A DNA stretch of 64,000 nucleotides, taken from positions 1 through 64,000 of the forward strand of contig CANRKO010000001.1 of the NCBI GenBank assembly GCA_947631235.1, written 5' to 3'. The notes beneath the pieces are model-generated. The model saw nothing but the letters and a program-made list of their open reading frames with translations. It did not search any database and had not been told where the DNA came from. The position numbers were made by a program, and so were the translations under genes. Numbering within the stretch: position 1 is the stretch's first letter; each line of letters opens with the position of its first letter. The stretch is from an uncultured Clostridia bacterium. GTDB lineage: Bacteria > Bacillota > Clostridia > UBA1381. Of this stretch, positions 54,415 through 62,914 are shown one piece after another.

Positions 54415-55478
54415 TCTACATCCTCCTTAAAATACTGATTTTTGATGGCATTTGCAATCTGCAAGACCAGAAGTGGAGGAACGGCATTGCCAATCTGCCG
54501 CCACTGATCTCTGAAATCGCCACAGAACTCATAATCGTCATCAAAGGTCTGAATACGTTTAATTTCACCAATGCGCAAGAACCGATTTTTCCAATGAAAT
54601 GGCCCCATATTGTTTGAGAAACTTGCTTGGATTGTCCAAGAGGGTTTTTGGGGGGACAATTTCAGCAAAAACGACCAATAACGAGAACGCCATTTAAAAA
54701 TAGGTTTCGGATATCCACGCTCTGCGGTAAAATACAAGTAATTATCGCCGGGGGGTACAAGTTTGAGAAGGTCTTTGTGTTTTGAACCTGCCTGCATATC
54801 CTTATCCTCCGGCAGATCGTAATCTAAATCTCCGATAGCTTCGCCGCAAGTTGTCCAAGGACGCTTTCCCAATGCAGATTCATCCGTTTTTTCAGGGTTA
54901 TAATGAGTTTCCTCCGGAAAAACAAATTTATCGCCAAACCCACGTTTTACCCCAATGCAAATAAATCGCTCCCTAATCTGAGGTACTCCGTAATTCGCCG
55001 CGTTAATAACTTTATAACTAATATCGTAACCAAGGGCATCGGCACGTTCTTTCAGCAAGTCAAAAGCTGCTCGATGTGGTTTGTACACGAAACCAAACAC
55101 ATTCTCGAAGAAGAATATCTTAGGTCGGATATCTTCTAACGCACGAAAATACTCATATAAAGTAAAGGAATTTTCATCTTCGAGAGCCCTTTTCTTATCT
55201 GTACGGTAAAAGCGAGACTTTGAATATGCAGGACAAGGCGGCCCACCGACTAAAACATCAATCTCTCCTAACGTCAGCCCGATTGATGCCAACTCCTTTT
55301 CATATTGAATTTCTCGAATATCTGCGCATTTTACGAGGCGGCCAACCTTATTTTTTTCAAGGGTATCGCAAGCGGGCGCCCAGAAGTCTGTAGAAAAACA
55401 TATATCATACCCTGCCTTTTTAAACCCGCAGTCAATTCCTCCGCCGCCGGAAAATATACTCACTACATTTATTCCCAT
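54411..55478 (-). CDS. DNA (cytosine-5-)-methyltransferase 2
   Basis: A C5-methyltransferase of 355 residues. Motif I is VVSIFSGGGGIDCGFKKAGY; motif IV has the catalytic cysteine in GGPPCPAYSKSRF (Cys82), with PCP in place of the usual PCQ. ENVFGF is motif VI, and the C-terminal QIGNAVPPLL is motif X. The target-recognition region lies between motifs VIII and IX. A second, different methyltransferase follows upstream, as needed to modify both strands of an asymmetric site such as that of LlaJI. The start codon overlaps the upstream stop by one base. Confidence 0.92.
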   Translation of the reverse strand: MGINVVSIFSGGGGIDCGFKKAGYDICFSTDFWAPACDTLEKNKVGRLVKCADIREIQYEKELASIGLTLGEIDVLVGGPPCPAYSKSRFYRTDKKRALEDENSFTLYEYFRALEDIRPKIFFFENVFGFVYKPHRAAFDLLKERADALGYDISYKVINAANYGVPQIRERFICIGVKRGFGDKFVFPEETHYNPEKTDESALGKRPWTTCGEAIGDLDYDLPEDKDMQAGSKHKDLLKLVPPGDNYLYFTAERGYPKPIFKWRSRYWSFLLKLSPQKPSWTIQASFSNNMGPFHWKNRFLRIGEIKRIQTFDDDYEFCGDFRDQWRQIGNAVPPLLVLQIANAIKNQYFKEDVE

Positions 55479-56539
55479 TATTCTAAACTCTCTTTCAAAT
55501 ATTGAATCATTGCTTTGCCCATTAACGCCGGCACTGCATTACCGATCTGTTTTTGCACCGAACGTCTGCTGCCGTAAAACTTATATTCTTTAGGGAAGGT
55601 TTGAATAGCTGCAATTTCCGGAACACGAAGCCGTCGATTATCCCAATGGAATGGCCCCACCCAAGGCCCGGGCTGTGCAGTAATAGTCCAAGAAGGCATA
55701 TCCGGTGATAACTTTAACAGAAAACTCCAGAATCGCTTATCGGCAACAAATTTAGGGTTTTTATAGCCATACCACGCAGTAAGCGCCTTATAATTCATGC
55801 CCGGCGGAACTTGGCATAGGTCGTCATGATATGTTCCTCCTATGGTCTCTTCTTCCGGCTCGTAATATTCGGGACCGTCATACCCCTTAATCACTTCGCC
55901 GACATTCACATATGGCAATAAACCGGTACGAGCGCTGTCCTCAGGAGCACAATGTGTTTTGATCGGCTCTTCCGTTTTAAAATCTCCCAATGTACCTATA
56001 ATGAACAGTCGTTTCCTTTTTTGGGACACACCATAATCTAAGGCGTTAGCACGAACAATTTTGTATTTATAGCCTTGCTTCGTAATGATTTCAATGAAGC
56101 TATCAACAATAACTCGGTTTGTCGGATGCAAAAGGCTTTCTACATTTTCAAATACAAATCCGTCGGGGTGAAGGTCGCAAACGACGCGCAGATATTCATC
56201 AACCAACGTTGCACGCGGATCGTTTATTCCTTTTCGAGTATTATTGCCTACCCAATATCCTGCTTTGGAAAAAGGCTGGCAAGGCGCTCCGCCAATCACG
56301 ATAAACTTATCATAGTCTTTTTGATGCAGAATATATGCAAATACACTACTGTCGATCCGGCGCAAGTCTCCTTCGATTATTTCAGAATTACGAAACAGTT
56401 TATTCATTTTAAGAGTCTTAATACAGTCAGAATCTAAATCTGTACTTGAAACGACAGGAATTCCGGCCAAAAAACTAGCCACATCTAATCCGCCAGCTCC
56501 CGAAAACAGACTAATGGCAACAATATTGCTTTTCTTCAT
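55478..56539 (-). CDS. DNA (cytosine-5-)-methyltransferase 1
   Basis: A C5-methyltransferase of 353 residues with motif I ISLFSGAGGLDVAS, the catalytic Cys87 in GGAPCQPFSKAGYW, ENVESLL (motif VI) and QIGNAVPALMG (motif X). The ATG at 56539 is chosen because AGGTG lies 7 bases before it. A start 27 bases further upstream would overlap the small XRE gene. It is the first enzyme gene of the restriction-modification operon. Confidence 0.92.
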   Translation of the reverse strand: MKKSNIVAISLFSGAGGLDVASFLAGIPVVSSTDLDSDCIKTLKMNKLFRNSEIIEGDLRRIDSSVFAYILHQKDYDKFIVIGGAPCQPFSKAGYWVGNNTRKGINDPRATLVDEYLRVVCDLHPDGFVFENVESLLHPTNRVIVDSFIEIITKQGYKYKIVRANALDYGVSQKRKRLFIIGTLGDFKTEEPIKTHCAPEDSARTGLLPYVNVGEVIKGYDGPEYYEPEEETIGGTYHDDLCQVPPGMNYKALTAWYGYKNPKFVADKRFWSFLLKLSPDMPSWTITAQPGPWVGPFHWDNRRLRVPEIAAIQTFPKEYKFYGSRRSVQKQIGNAVPALMGKAMIQYLKESLE

Positions 56540-56543
56540 AGCA

Positions 56544-56756
56544 TTACACCTTTTTTTCTTTTTCAATTTCAGCTACATCGCTCAACTCGCAATTGAGAGC
56601 ATGGCAGATACGTACAAGCACTTCGAGGGAAACATATTCATTTTTACTCATCTTAGAAAGCGTACTTGAAGCGATATCTGTTTTCATTCTTAAATCGGTC
56701 TTTGTCATATCTTTATCGATAAGAAGTTTCCAAAGTCGCTTATAATTGATTCCCAT
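56544..56756 (-). CDS. Small XRE regulator of the restriction-modification operon
   Basis: A 70-residue Cro/YozG-type helix-turn-helix protein (MGINYKRLWKLLIDKDMTKT at the start; TDIASSTLSKMSKNEYVSLE in the recognition region). The ATG at 56756 follows GAGGTG. It ends 4 bases before the first methyltransferase and shares its transcript, so it probably works as a control (C) protein that delays or balances restriction. It may instead belong to the family of regulators that many C5-methyltransferase genes carry. Confidence 0.82.
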   Translation of the reverse strand: MGINYKRLWKLLIDKDMTKTDLRMKTDIASSTLSKMSKNEYVSLEVLVRICHALNCELSDVAEIEKEKKV

Positions 56757-56811
56757 AGTACACCTCAGCTTTCTTAATAATAACATAGACACAGTTACTA
56801 CATCATTTTCC

Positions 56812-56840
56812 ATTATACTACAAAATATTCGAGAAGTCAA
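56812..56840 (-). promoter_or_regulatory. Promoter of the restriction-modification operon
   Basis: On the minus strand TTGACT (56835-56840), 17 bases and TATAAT (56812-56817). Confidence 0.8.
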
Positions 56841-56907
56841 TATATGGGTAGAGTTTGCAAATATTTTATTGCGACTATCGATAGTTATAATCCACCACAA
56901 AATATGG

Positions 56908-57636
56908 CTATCCGCGTTCCCTAGCTGCCATAACCGCCCCGATCACAGTGAAAATCGCTATATACACTATGCACACAACGGCAAACTGCACATATCCTCC
57001 GCTTTCGGCGATTTTCTGCGGTGCGTTCGAGTTCATGCCGTAGGACATCAGCGAGTAGGGCCATATGTGTCCCATGTTTTTCGCAAGAAATCCAAGCCCC
57101 GAAAGTCCGCCGGCGAACGATATTCCTATCGGCAGCGCGAAGCTTTTTATATTCATTGAGATCAAAATCTGTATTGCGACAATAACCATTCCTCCGAGCG
57201 TGCCGAACACGCACCATTGCGCGATAGTGAGCCACGGCGGATCAGTAAGCCCCGCCATGTATCCCGAAATCACGAACAGCGCGCATATCCATATCATGCT
57301 GAAAAGCAGCATCATCGCGGCGGTCAGGAGTTTTGCGAGAAATACCGACGAGCGGCTTGCGGGCATGGTGAAAACCTTGTTCCAGTTGTTGTTCGCGTTT
57401 TCCAGCCGCATTATATACGCGCAGTAAATACCGAGCATTATCGGCAGGAAAAAGTAATCGGTAAACAGCGTGTGCTGTGTCCACAGGCTCAGCCATTCGC
57501 GCGTTAAAACCTCCTTCTGATACAGATAATTCACCGTTCCCAAAGCCGCCGGAATAATCGGCATCAGTAAAAACGCGAGCCACACGGGTGAGCGCTTCAG
57601 CTTCATTCGCTCCGCCTTCAATAATTTCAGTAACAT
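56908..57636 (-). CDS. ABC-2 type permease, lantibiotic immunity type (MutG-like)
   Basis: A 242-residue integral membrane protein with six hydrophobic segments (about 18-36, 58-80, 102-126, 136-160, 168-188 and 214-236). The N-terminus LKAERMKLKRSPVWLAFLLM and the middle NWNKVFTMPASRSSVFLAKL are typical of MutG/EpiG/SpaG permeases that remove lantibiotics from the membrane. It is the last gene of a three-gene transporter unit, after a second permease and an ATPase. It lies next to the restriction operon but has GC-rich codons like the core genome. Confidence 0.85.
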   Translation of the reverse strand: MLLKLLKAERMKLKRSPVWLAFLLMPIIPAALGTVNYLYQKEVLTREWLSLWTQHTLFTDYFFLPIMLGIYCAYIMRLENANNNWNKVFTMPASRSSVFLAKLLTAAMMLLFSMIWICALFVISGYMAGLTDPPWLTIAQWCVFGTLGGMVIVAIQILISMNIKSFALPIGISFAGGLSGLGFLAKNMGHIWPYSLMSYGMNSNAPQKIAESGGYVQFAVVCIVYIAIFTVIGAVMAARERG

Positions 57637-57639
57637 AAT

Positions 57640-58401
57640 TTACAGCTCCTTTCTTTTGAATATTTCGCGCCCTATCATATACAGAGCGGCGCATATAAAA
57701 ATCAGCACGATAAAGAATGTCCAATCAATTCCCATAACGTCAAAATGCGCGTATCGGTAACGGTTTTCCTTTGACCAGTCAAACAGCCCGACAAACATCA
57801 GCACGGCGTAATAGCCCCAGATAAGCGATCTGCGGAGCCACGAAAGCTGCGGCAGAAACATTGAGAATGTCCCGAAAAACGTGCCTATCGCGCCCGAAAA
57901 GAACGTGACCGCCTGATTTTTAAAGCAGAGCGACAGCGTGTGCTGAAAAATGTACACCGCAACCGTCGGCGCGGCGGTGAACAGCAGATACAAAAGGTAC
58001 AGCTTTATCGGCACGTCGCCGCCGAAGCCCGTGATATAGCCGAACGCGATCGTCGCTACCCAGCTTAACGCCACACAGAACAGCATGATCGCAAGACCGT
58101 ATAACAGCTTAGCGTCGTAGATTTGCCCGCGCCTTTTTGTGACCGCAAGCTGCTTCAGCATTGCTCCCTTGTGCTCGATATCGCACAACCGCGACGATAC
58201 GATTATAGAGAGCAGCGGCATAAAGATAGAGTTTATAAGCGGCAGCTCGTATAAATTCGCCATCCAGCCGAGCCGCAGCAAATCTTCGCTATGATTCCTC
58301 GGATAAATCCATAACAGCATCGCCGCCGTTACGACGAGCGCGGTCACGAACACATAGCGGCGGCGCGTTTTCATAAACTCGCATTTTAGTAACTTTATCA
58401 T
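57640..58401 (-). CDS. ABC-2 type permease, lantibiotic immunity type (MutE-like)
   Basis: A 253-residue membrane protein with six hydrophobic segments (starting near 15-32 and ending near 222-243). KLLKCEFMKTRRRYVFVTAL at the start and HKGAMLKQLAVTKRRGQIYD, with AKLLYGL after it, are typical of the MutE/SpaE/EpiE type. It begins within the last bases of the ATPase gene (ATGA overlap) and ends 3 bases before MutG. The two permeases form a heterodimer with the ATPase dimer. Confidence 0.85.
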   Translation of the reverse strand: MIKLLKCEFMKTRRRYVFVTALVVTAAMLLWIYPRNHSEDLLRLGWMANLYELPLINSIFMPLLSIIVSSRLCDIEHKGAMLKQLAVTKRRGQIYDAKLLYGLAIMLFCVALSWVATIAFGYITGFGGDVPIKLYLLYLLFTAAPTVAVYIFQHTLSLCFKNQAVTFFSGAIGTFFGTFSMFLPQLSWLRRSLIWGYYAVLMFVGLFDWSKENRYRYAHFDVMGIDWTFFIVLIFICAALYMIGREIFKRKEL

Positions 58402-59129
58402 AAACTCCGCTCCTTTCCCGTGAGGTCGAGGAAGATTTCTTCAAGCGACTTCGATTTGTCGATATTATGCAGATTGTCAAGTGCGCCCTGATACATCATT
58501 TTGCCGTTCGCGATGATTCCGACGTCCTCCGCCATCTGGTCTATCTCCGAGAGCAAATGGCTTGACACGATTACCGTCATACCGTATTGACGCGGCAGCG
58601 ATTTGATAAGTTCGCGCATTTCCTGTATGCCCGACGGGTCAAGCCCGTTTGTCGGCTCGTCGAGTATCAAGAGTTTTGGGAACGATAAAAGCGCACCCGC
58701 AAGCCCGAGCCGCTGTTTCATGCCGAGTGAGTACGCCGACGCTTTCTTGCTGTGCTGGTTGTCGAGCCTGACGATTTGCAGCACCTTGTCGATATTCTTT
58801 TTCGGAACGTCAAGAAGCGTTTGCAGAATTTTTAGATTTTCCGCGCCCGTGAGATGTCCGTAAAACGACGGCGACTCGATAAGCGAGCCGATACCGCGCA
58901 GAATTTCAATGCGGTTTTTCGCGTCCATACGCCGCCCCATGATTTCAATTTCGCCCTCCGTCGGGCGGATAAGGCTTAGGAGCATTTTAAGCGTAGTCGT
59001 TTTTCCAGCGCCGTTCGGACCGAGAAAGCCGTATATGCGCCCCTCGTTCACGCGCATATTAAGACCGCTCACCGCAGCCGCGCCCTTGTAGAGTTTTGTG
59101 AGGTTTGTTGTTTTTACAATTTCGTTCAT
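58398..59129 (-). CDS. ABC ATPase, lantibiotic immunity type (MutF/BcrA-like)
   Basis: A 244-residue ATPase: Walker A GPNGAGKTTT near 39, Q-loop, signature YSLGMKQRLGLA, Walker B LLILDEPTNGLD and switch VSSHLLSEIDQM. The C-terminal extension matches BcrA/MutF families that protect against lantibiotics and bacitracin. The ATG at 59129 follows AAAGGGGATTT. A frame open 14 codons upstream crosses the promoter. Three AAGGTT boxes upstream, spaced by 11-bp turns, suggest control by the divergent response regulator. Confidence 0.9.
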   Translation of the reverse strand: MNEIVKTTNLTKLYKGAAAVSGLNMRVNEGRIYGFLGPNGAGKTTTLKMLLSLIRPTEGEIEIMGRRMDAKNRIEILRGIGSLIESPSFYGHLTGAENLKILQTLLDVPKKNIDKVLQIVRLDNQHSKKASAYSLGMKQRLGLAGALLSFPKLLILDEPTNGLDPSGIQEMRELIKSLPRQYGMTVIVSSHLLSEIDQMAEDVGIIANGKMMYQGALDNLHNIDKSKSLEEIFLDLTGKERSL

Positions 59130-59173
59130 AATAAATCCCCTTTCTGTTTTGGAATGATTTAATGTTAACATAT

Positions 59174-59213
59174 AAACCTTTCGGGAAAATAAACTAAACC
59201 TTACGTGAACCTT
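59174..59213 (-). promoter_or_regulatory. Three direct repeats for an OmpR-type regulator
   Basis: On the minus strand AAGGTT occurs at 59208-59213, 59197-59202 and 59175-59180, that is at 11 and 22 bp. Two copies are aaggttt. Phased direct repeats are typical binding sites for OmpR-family regulators, so this is a likely target of the response regulator at 59501. Confidence 0.65.
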
Positions 59214-59270
59214 AAATATTTATAAATTCTGTTTCAATATGGAATGAATTATGGTACAATATTTAATAAA

Positions 59271-59476
59271 AGAGCACGACGATTTAGCGTCGTAGGCGTG
59301 TGGCCCCCTTGTCAAAGTGAACAACACGTATAGCGTGTTGTAGGCGTGTTGCGAAGCAACAAACGCCGTAGCAAAGGGGGCTGTCACGCGTAGCGTGACT
59401 GGGGGATTCCTTTTCGGTTTCTAAACAGAATCCCTCCACCGGCTTCGCCGGTCCCCCTCCCTTTAACAAGGGAGGC
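59271..59476. repeat. Composite palindromic repeat element, second copy
   Basis: The 371-base gap between the divergent ATPase and response regulator genes holds, besides the promoters, this element. Hairpin modules: gacgatttagcgtc, aacacgtatagcgtgtt, tgttgcgaagcaaca, gtcacgcgtagcgtgac, accggcttcgccggt and cctccctttaacaagggagg. The stretch 59373-59474 is the reverse complement of 39091-39192 apart from small changes. Confidence 0.8.
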
Positions 59477-59500
59477 TAATAATATAATCGGAGAATAAAC

Positions 59501-60205
59501 ATGAACGAATTAAAAAACAAAAAAATCCTGATCGTCGACGACGAAACGGAACTGTTGAAAATCCTATCGGGAATTTTATACAACAACGGATTTTACAACA
59601 TCTACACTGCGCCCGACTGCAGCGCCGCGCTTAAAATCGCAAATGAACAGTCGATCGCGCTGTATCTGCTCGACGTAAACCTGCCCGACGGAGACGGGTT
59701 CGCGCTGTTTGAAAAGCTACGCGAGATCTCGTCCGCTCCGGCAATTTTCCTTACCGCGCGCGGCGAGGGAAACGACAGGATAAAGGGTCTCGTCTTGGGC
59801 GCGGACGATTATATAGTAAAGCCCTTTCTGGCGGACGAACTGATTTTACGCATAAACGCTGTTTTAAAACGCGTTTACGGAATTGCGGAAACAAAATCGG
59901 CGTTCGGTCTGTCGGGCGTTACGGTCAATTTTGAAACCGCGTCGGTAAACAAAAACGGCAAAGAACTTTCGCTCACCGCGAAGGAGTATATTCTGCTTAA
60001 AAAGCTGTGGGAAAACAGGAATAAAATAGTCACATCCGACGCGCTTTGCATGGCGGCGTGGGGCGAGGAATATTACGGGTACGAAAACACGCTGATGGTG
60101 CATATCTGGCGGCTGCGTCAGAAAATCGAAACCGAGCCGTCAAAACCGAAATATCTGTTGACGGTCAAGGGATTGGGTTATAAGCTGGTGATTGATAATG
60201 AATAA
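59501..60205 (+). CDS. OmpR-family response regulator
   Basis: A 234-residue two-component regulator. Receiver domain (about 7-120) with acidic Asp13 and Asp14, phospho-acceptor Asp58 (LLDVNLPDG) and Lys in VKPF near 108. A winged helix of the OmpR/PhoB type follows (about 135-230, ending LRQKIETEPSKPKYLLTVKG). It is divergent from the transporter genes and overlaps the sensor kinase gene. It should activate the immunity transporter when a peptide antibiotic is sensed. Confidence 0.92.
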   Translation: MNELKNKKILIVDDETELLKILSGILYNNGFYNIYTAPDCSAALKIANEQSIALYLLDVNLPDGDGFALFEKLREISSAPAIFLTARGEGNDRIKGLVLGADDYIVKPFLADELILRINAVLKRVYGIAETKSAFGLSGVTVNFETASVNKNGKELSLTAKEYILLKKLWENRNKIVTSDALCMAAWGEEYYGYENTLMVHIWRLRQKIETEPSKPKYLLTVKGLGYKLVIDNE

Positions 60206-61526
60206 AACAAGTCTGAAAATTTTTATCTGCTTTACGCTCACCTCGGCGGTGATCGCGGTTATTCTGCTGTGCGTGAATTTTCTGGGATACGCGTATATCG
60301 CGAGCGACCCCGGCGAAGAGGGCAGACCGAGAAAAACGCTCACTCTGATAAGCGAAAATCTGACGCGGACGGAGCATGGCTTTGAGCTTGCGGAAAACGT
60401 GATCCCCGACAACTACTGGTGCGTTTTGCTTGACGAAAACGGCGACATGGTATGGTCGCAGAACAAGCCCGACGATATTCCGACGCATTATTCCATAAAC
60501 GATGTCGCAAGAATGACGCACTGGTTTTTAAACGACTACCCCGTCTACGTCCGCACGGAGGACTACGGGCTGCTGGTGCTCGGCATACCGAAAAACGCGG
60601 TCGCCAAATACGAAATGATTTATTCGATGAGTTGGTTTGACACGCTGCCGCAAAGGATTTTGACAATTCTTCTCGTCAATCTGTGTTTCGCCGCGCTGCT
60701 GGCGTGCATTTTCGGTTTCCGTCTTTATCGCCGCCTGCGCGCACTCACCGACGGAATAGCCGATTTGCGCAACGAAAAACCGGTAAAACTTGCGGAGCAC
60801 GGGATTTTTAAAGAAATTTCCATGAACATAAATCGAGCGTCGGACTCGATTGAGCGCAAAAACGCCGCTCTCGCCGCTCGTGACAGCGCAAGGTCAAACT
60901 GGATCTCCGGCATTTCGCACGACATCCGCACACCGCTTTCTGTAATAGTCGGCTACTCGGACGAGCTTGCGAATTCGAAAAATCTCACGGAAACGGAACG
61001 CGGAAAAGCCGAAGCGATAACGGCGCAGGGCGTGAAAATAAAAAAACTTATTGAGGATTTAAATTTAATCTCGTCGCTCGAATACGATATGCAGCCGTCC
61101 AAAAAAACGGCGGTCAAAATCTGTCCTTTGCTGCGCCGCGTCATGTCGGATATATTAAACAGCGGTATCTCGGACAAATGCGGAATAGAACTCGATTTAC
61201 GGAATGAAAAATCAATTATATCCGCAGACGAAAGTTTAATAGAAAGAGCCATATTCAATCTGATAAACAACAGTATTACGCACAACGAAAACGGCTGTAA
61301 CATCACGATAACGCAGTATGAAGAAAAAGGGCGTGTTATCGTGGAAATCGGCGACAACGGCAAGGGTGTGCCGCAGGAGGTCATTGACAATATCGCCGAG
61401 ATACCCAAATCCGCGCACGGGCTTGGGATGCCCATGGCGTACCGCATTATAAAAGCCCACGGCGGGGAGTTTTCGATAGAGAACGACGGCGGGGTGAAGA
61501 TACAAATGGAATTGCCGTCGGCATAA
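60198..61526 (+). CDS. Sensor histidine kinase
   Basis: A 442-residue membrane kinase. The first helix (about 10-32) and the second (about 152-174) enclose an outer sensor region of about 120 residues, larger than in BceS-type intramembrane kinases. HAMP-like and dimerisation parts follow, with the phospho-accepting His241 in SGISHDIRTPLS. The ATPase lobe has NLINNSITHN (N box), DNGKGVP (G1) and HGLGMPMA (G2). The ATG at 60198 lies inside the regulator gene's last codons, so the two are coupled. Confidence 0.92.
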   Translation: MNKTSLKIFICFTLTSAVIAVILLCVNFLGYAYIASDPGEEGRPRKTLTLISENLTRTEHGFELAENVIPDNYWCVLLDENGDMVWSQNKPDDIPTHYSINDVARMTHWFLNDYPVYVRTEDYGLLVLGIPKNAVAKYEMIYSMSWFDTLPQRILTILLVNLCFAALLACIFGFRLYRRLRALTDGIADLRNEKPVKLAEHGIFKEISMNINRASDSIERKNAALAARDSARSNWISGISHDIRTPLSVIVGYSDELANSKNLTETERGKAEAITAQGVKIKKLIEDLNLISSLEYDMQPSKKTAVKICPLLRRVMSDILNSGISDKCGIELDLRNEKSIISADESLIERAIFNLINNSITHNENGCNITITQYEEKGRVIVEIGDNGKGVPQEVIDNIAEIPKSAHGLGMPMAYRIIKAHGGEFSIENDGGVKIQMELPSA

Positions 61527-61585
61527 CTGCAAAATGCAAAACAAATACACTCATCATGTTTCGACTTTCAATTTAATCCATTTGC

Positions 61586-62803
61586 TCATGAAACGGTAAA
61601 TGCGTTCTTCACAATATCAAGCATTTCACCTTGAAAATCGCGGGATAACATCTCGTACACCTTAACGCAGTAACGCTCGTTATTTATAATTTTATTGCGC
61701 TGAATATCTATTATGTCGGTCACGCGCTTATGCGCTTTAAAACGAGCGCGCATATCGTCAAGTATATCGAGCGTCTCGTCCTTTGCGGAGTGACCGTTAA
61801 TTGTCATGCCGTCCAAATCGTAGCGCGACGCGGCTTTGTGATTTTTGACAGCCGTTTCCTGCAGCTCGGGCGTAAAGTCGAAGTCGGGCAGGAGCGAGAG
61901 GTAAATCAGGAAATAATGCGCGAACTCCAAGTCCTCGCCGAATATTCCGACGGGGGAGAGCGGGTTCAAATCGAACATTCTAAGTTCTATATGATCGACG
62001 CCGTTTTTTACGAGCGCATCCGTGTCGCTGCCATTATGCGGCTTTAAGCGCACGGGCAGGTACAATTCGCCCGCCGAGAACAAAAGCCCCCTGTCCACGT
62101 AAGCGTTTACCGATTTAATATACGCGTCAAGGTCGGCGTAGCCGAGAATCGGCACAAACTTATTCCAGTACCCTCTGTCGCCGCCGCGCATCGAGGCATA
62201 GCCGTCAAAACCGCTGCCCGAAAGTCCGTCGCCGTCGAGCGACAGGTCGTACACGGGGCTTGCGGCTGTGAGCAGCGTCAAAAGCCAGCTCATGCGCGAC
62301 ACCTGTTTAAGCAGCCTGAAATAGAGCGCGTTTTTAAATTCCTTGAAATCAGCCGAGCCGCAGAGCGACCGCAGCAGCTTGTCCGAAAACGAAAAATTGA
62401 AATGTATGCCCGAGTAGAGCATGAGCCGCTTGCCGTAACGCTTTTCAAGCTTTACGCGGTACGCGTGTTTAAACTCCTGCTCACCGCGAAAGTCGGCGAT
62501 AGGAATGTCGCCGTCCGAATTTATATGCGGCGGGTTCGAGCAAAGCCAGAGGTACTCGCCGGACTTTGTGAGCGTTTCTTTAACATAACCGTCGAGCGCG
62601 GCAAACTCTCTCATAAGCTCGTCCACGCTGCCGCACGCGGGAGTTATAAGTTCAAGCTGGTTCTCGCAGAAATCACGGTCAAGTCTTTCATCGCCTATGA
62701 ACGGATGGGGCGTTTGCGCGAGAGAACCGTCGGCAGTCACGCGCAGCGTTTCGCGCTCCAGACCGAAATGTCCGTCAAATATATATTTGCTTTTTAAGTC
62801 CAA
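61586..62803 (-). CDS. gshA: Glutamate-cysteine ligase
   Basis: Makes gamma-glutamylcysteine from glutamate, cysteine and ATP. The 405-residue protein resembles the N-terminal half of bifunctional GshF: FGLERETLRVTADGSLAQTPHP at the start, the FCENQLELITP active-site strand (about 46-56) and SGIHFNFSFSD (about 135-145). The ATP-grasp glutathione synthetase half is missing, so the cell may stop at gamma-glutamylcysteine or use a separate gene. The start is TTG at 62803 with a GGGGG ribosome binding site 8-9 bases before it. Confidence 0.88.
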   Translation of the reverse strand: MDLKSKYIFDGHFGLERETLRVTADGSLAQTPHPFIGDERLDRDFCENQLELITPACGSVDELMREFAALDGYVKETLTKSGEYLWLCSNPPHINSDGDIPIADFRGEQEFKHAYRVKLEKRYGKRLMLYSGIHFNFSFSDKLLRSLCGSADFKEFKNALYFRLLKQVSRMSWLLTLLTAASPVYDLSLDGDGLSGSGFDGYASMRGGDRGYWNKFVPILGYADLDAYIKSVNAYVDRGLLFSAGELYLPVRLKPHNGSDTDALVKNGVDHIELRMFDLNPLSPVGIFGEDLEFAHYFLIYLSLLPDFDFTPELQETAVKNHKAASRYDLDGMTINGHSAKDETLDILDDMRARFKAHKRVTDIIDIQRNKIINNERYCVKVYEMLSRDFQGEMLDIVKNAFTVS

Positions 62804-62844
62804 TTTCGGTCGCCCCCTTAATTCCTATACGCTGAATATGAATT

Positions 62845-62873
62845 ATTATACAGTTATTATGCGTATTTGTCAA
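62845..62873 (-). promoter_or_regulatory. Promoter of gshA
   Basis: On the minus strand TTGACA (62868-62873), 17 bases and TATAAT (62845-62850). Confidence 0.82.
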
Positions 62874-62914
62874 CATATAATTCACTGATTTTGTATACAA
62901 TTAAACATTAAGTC

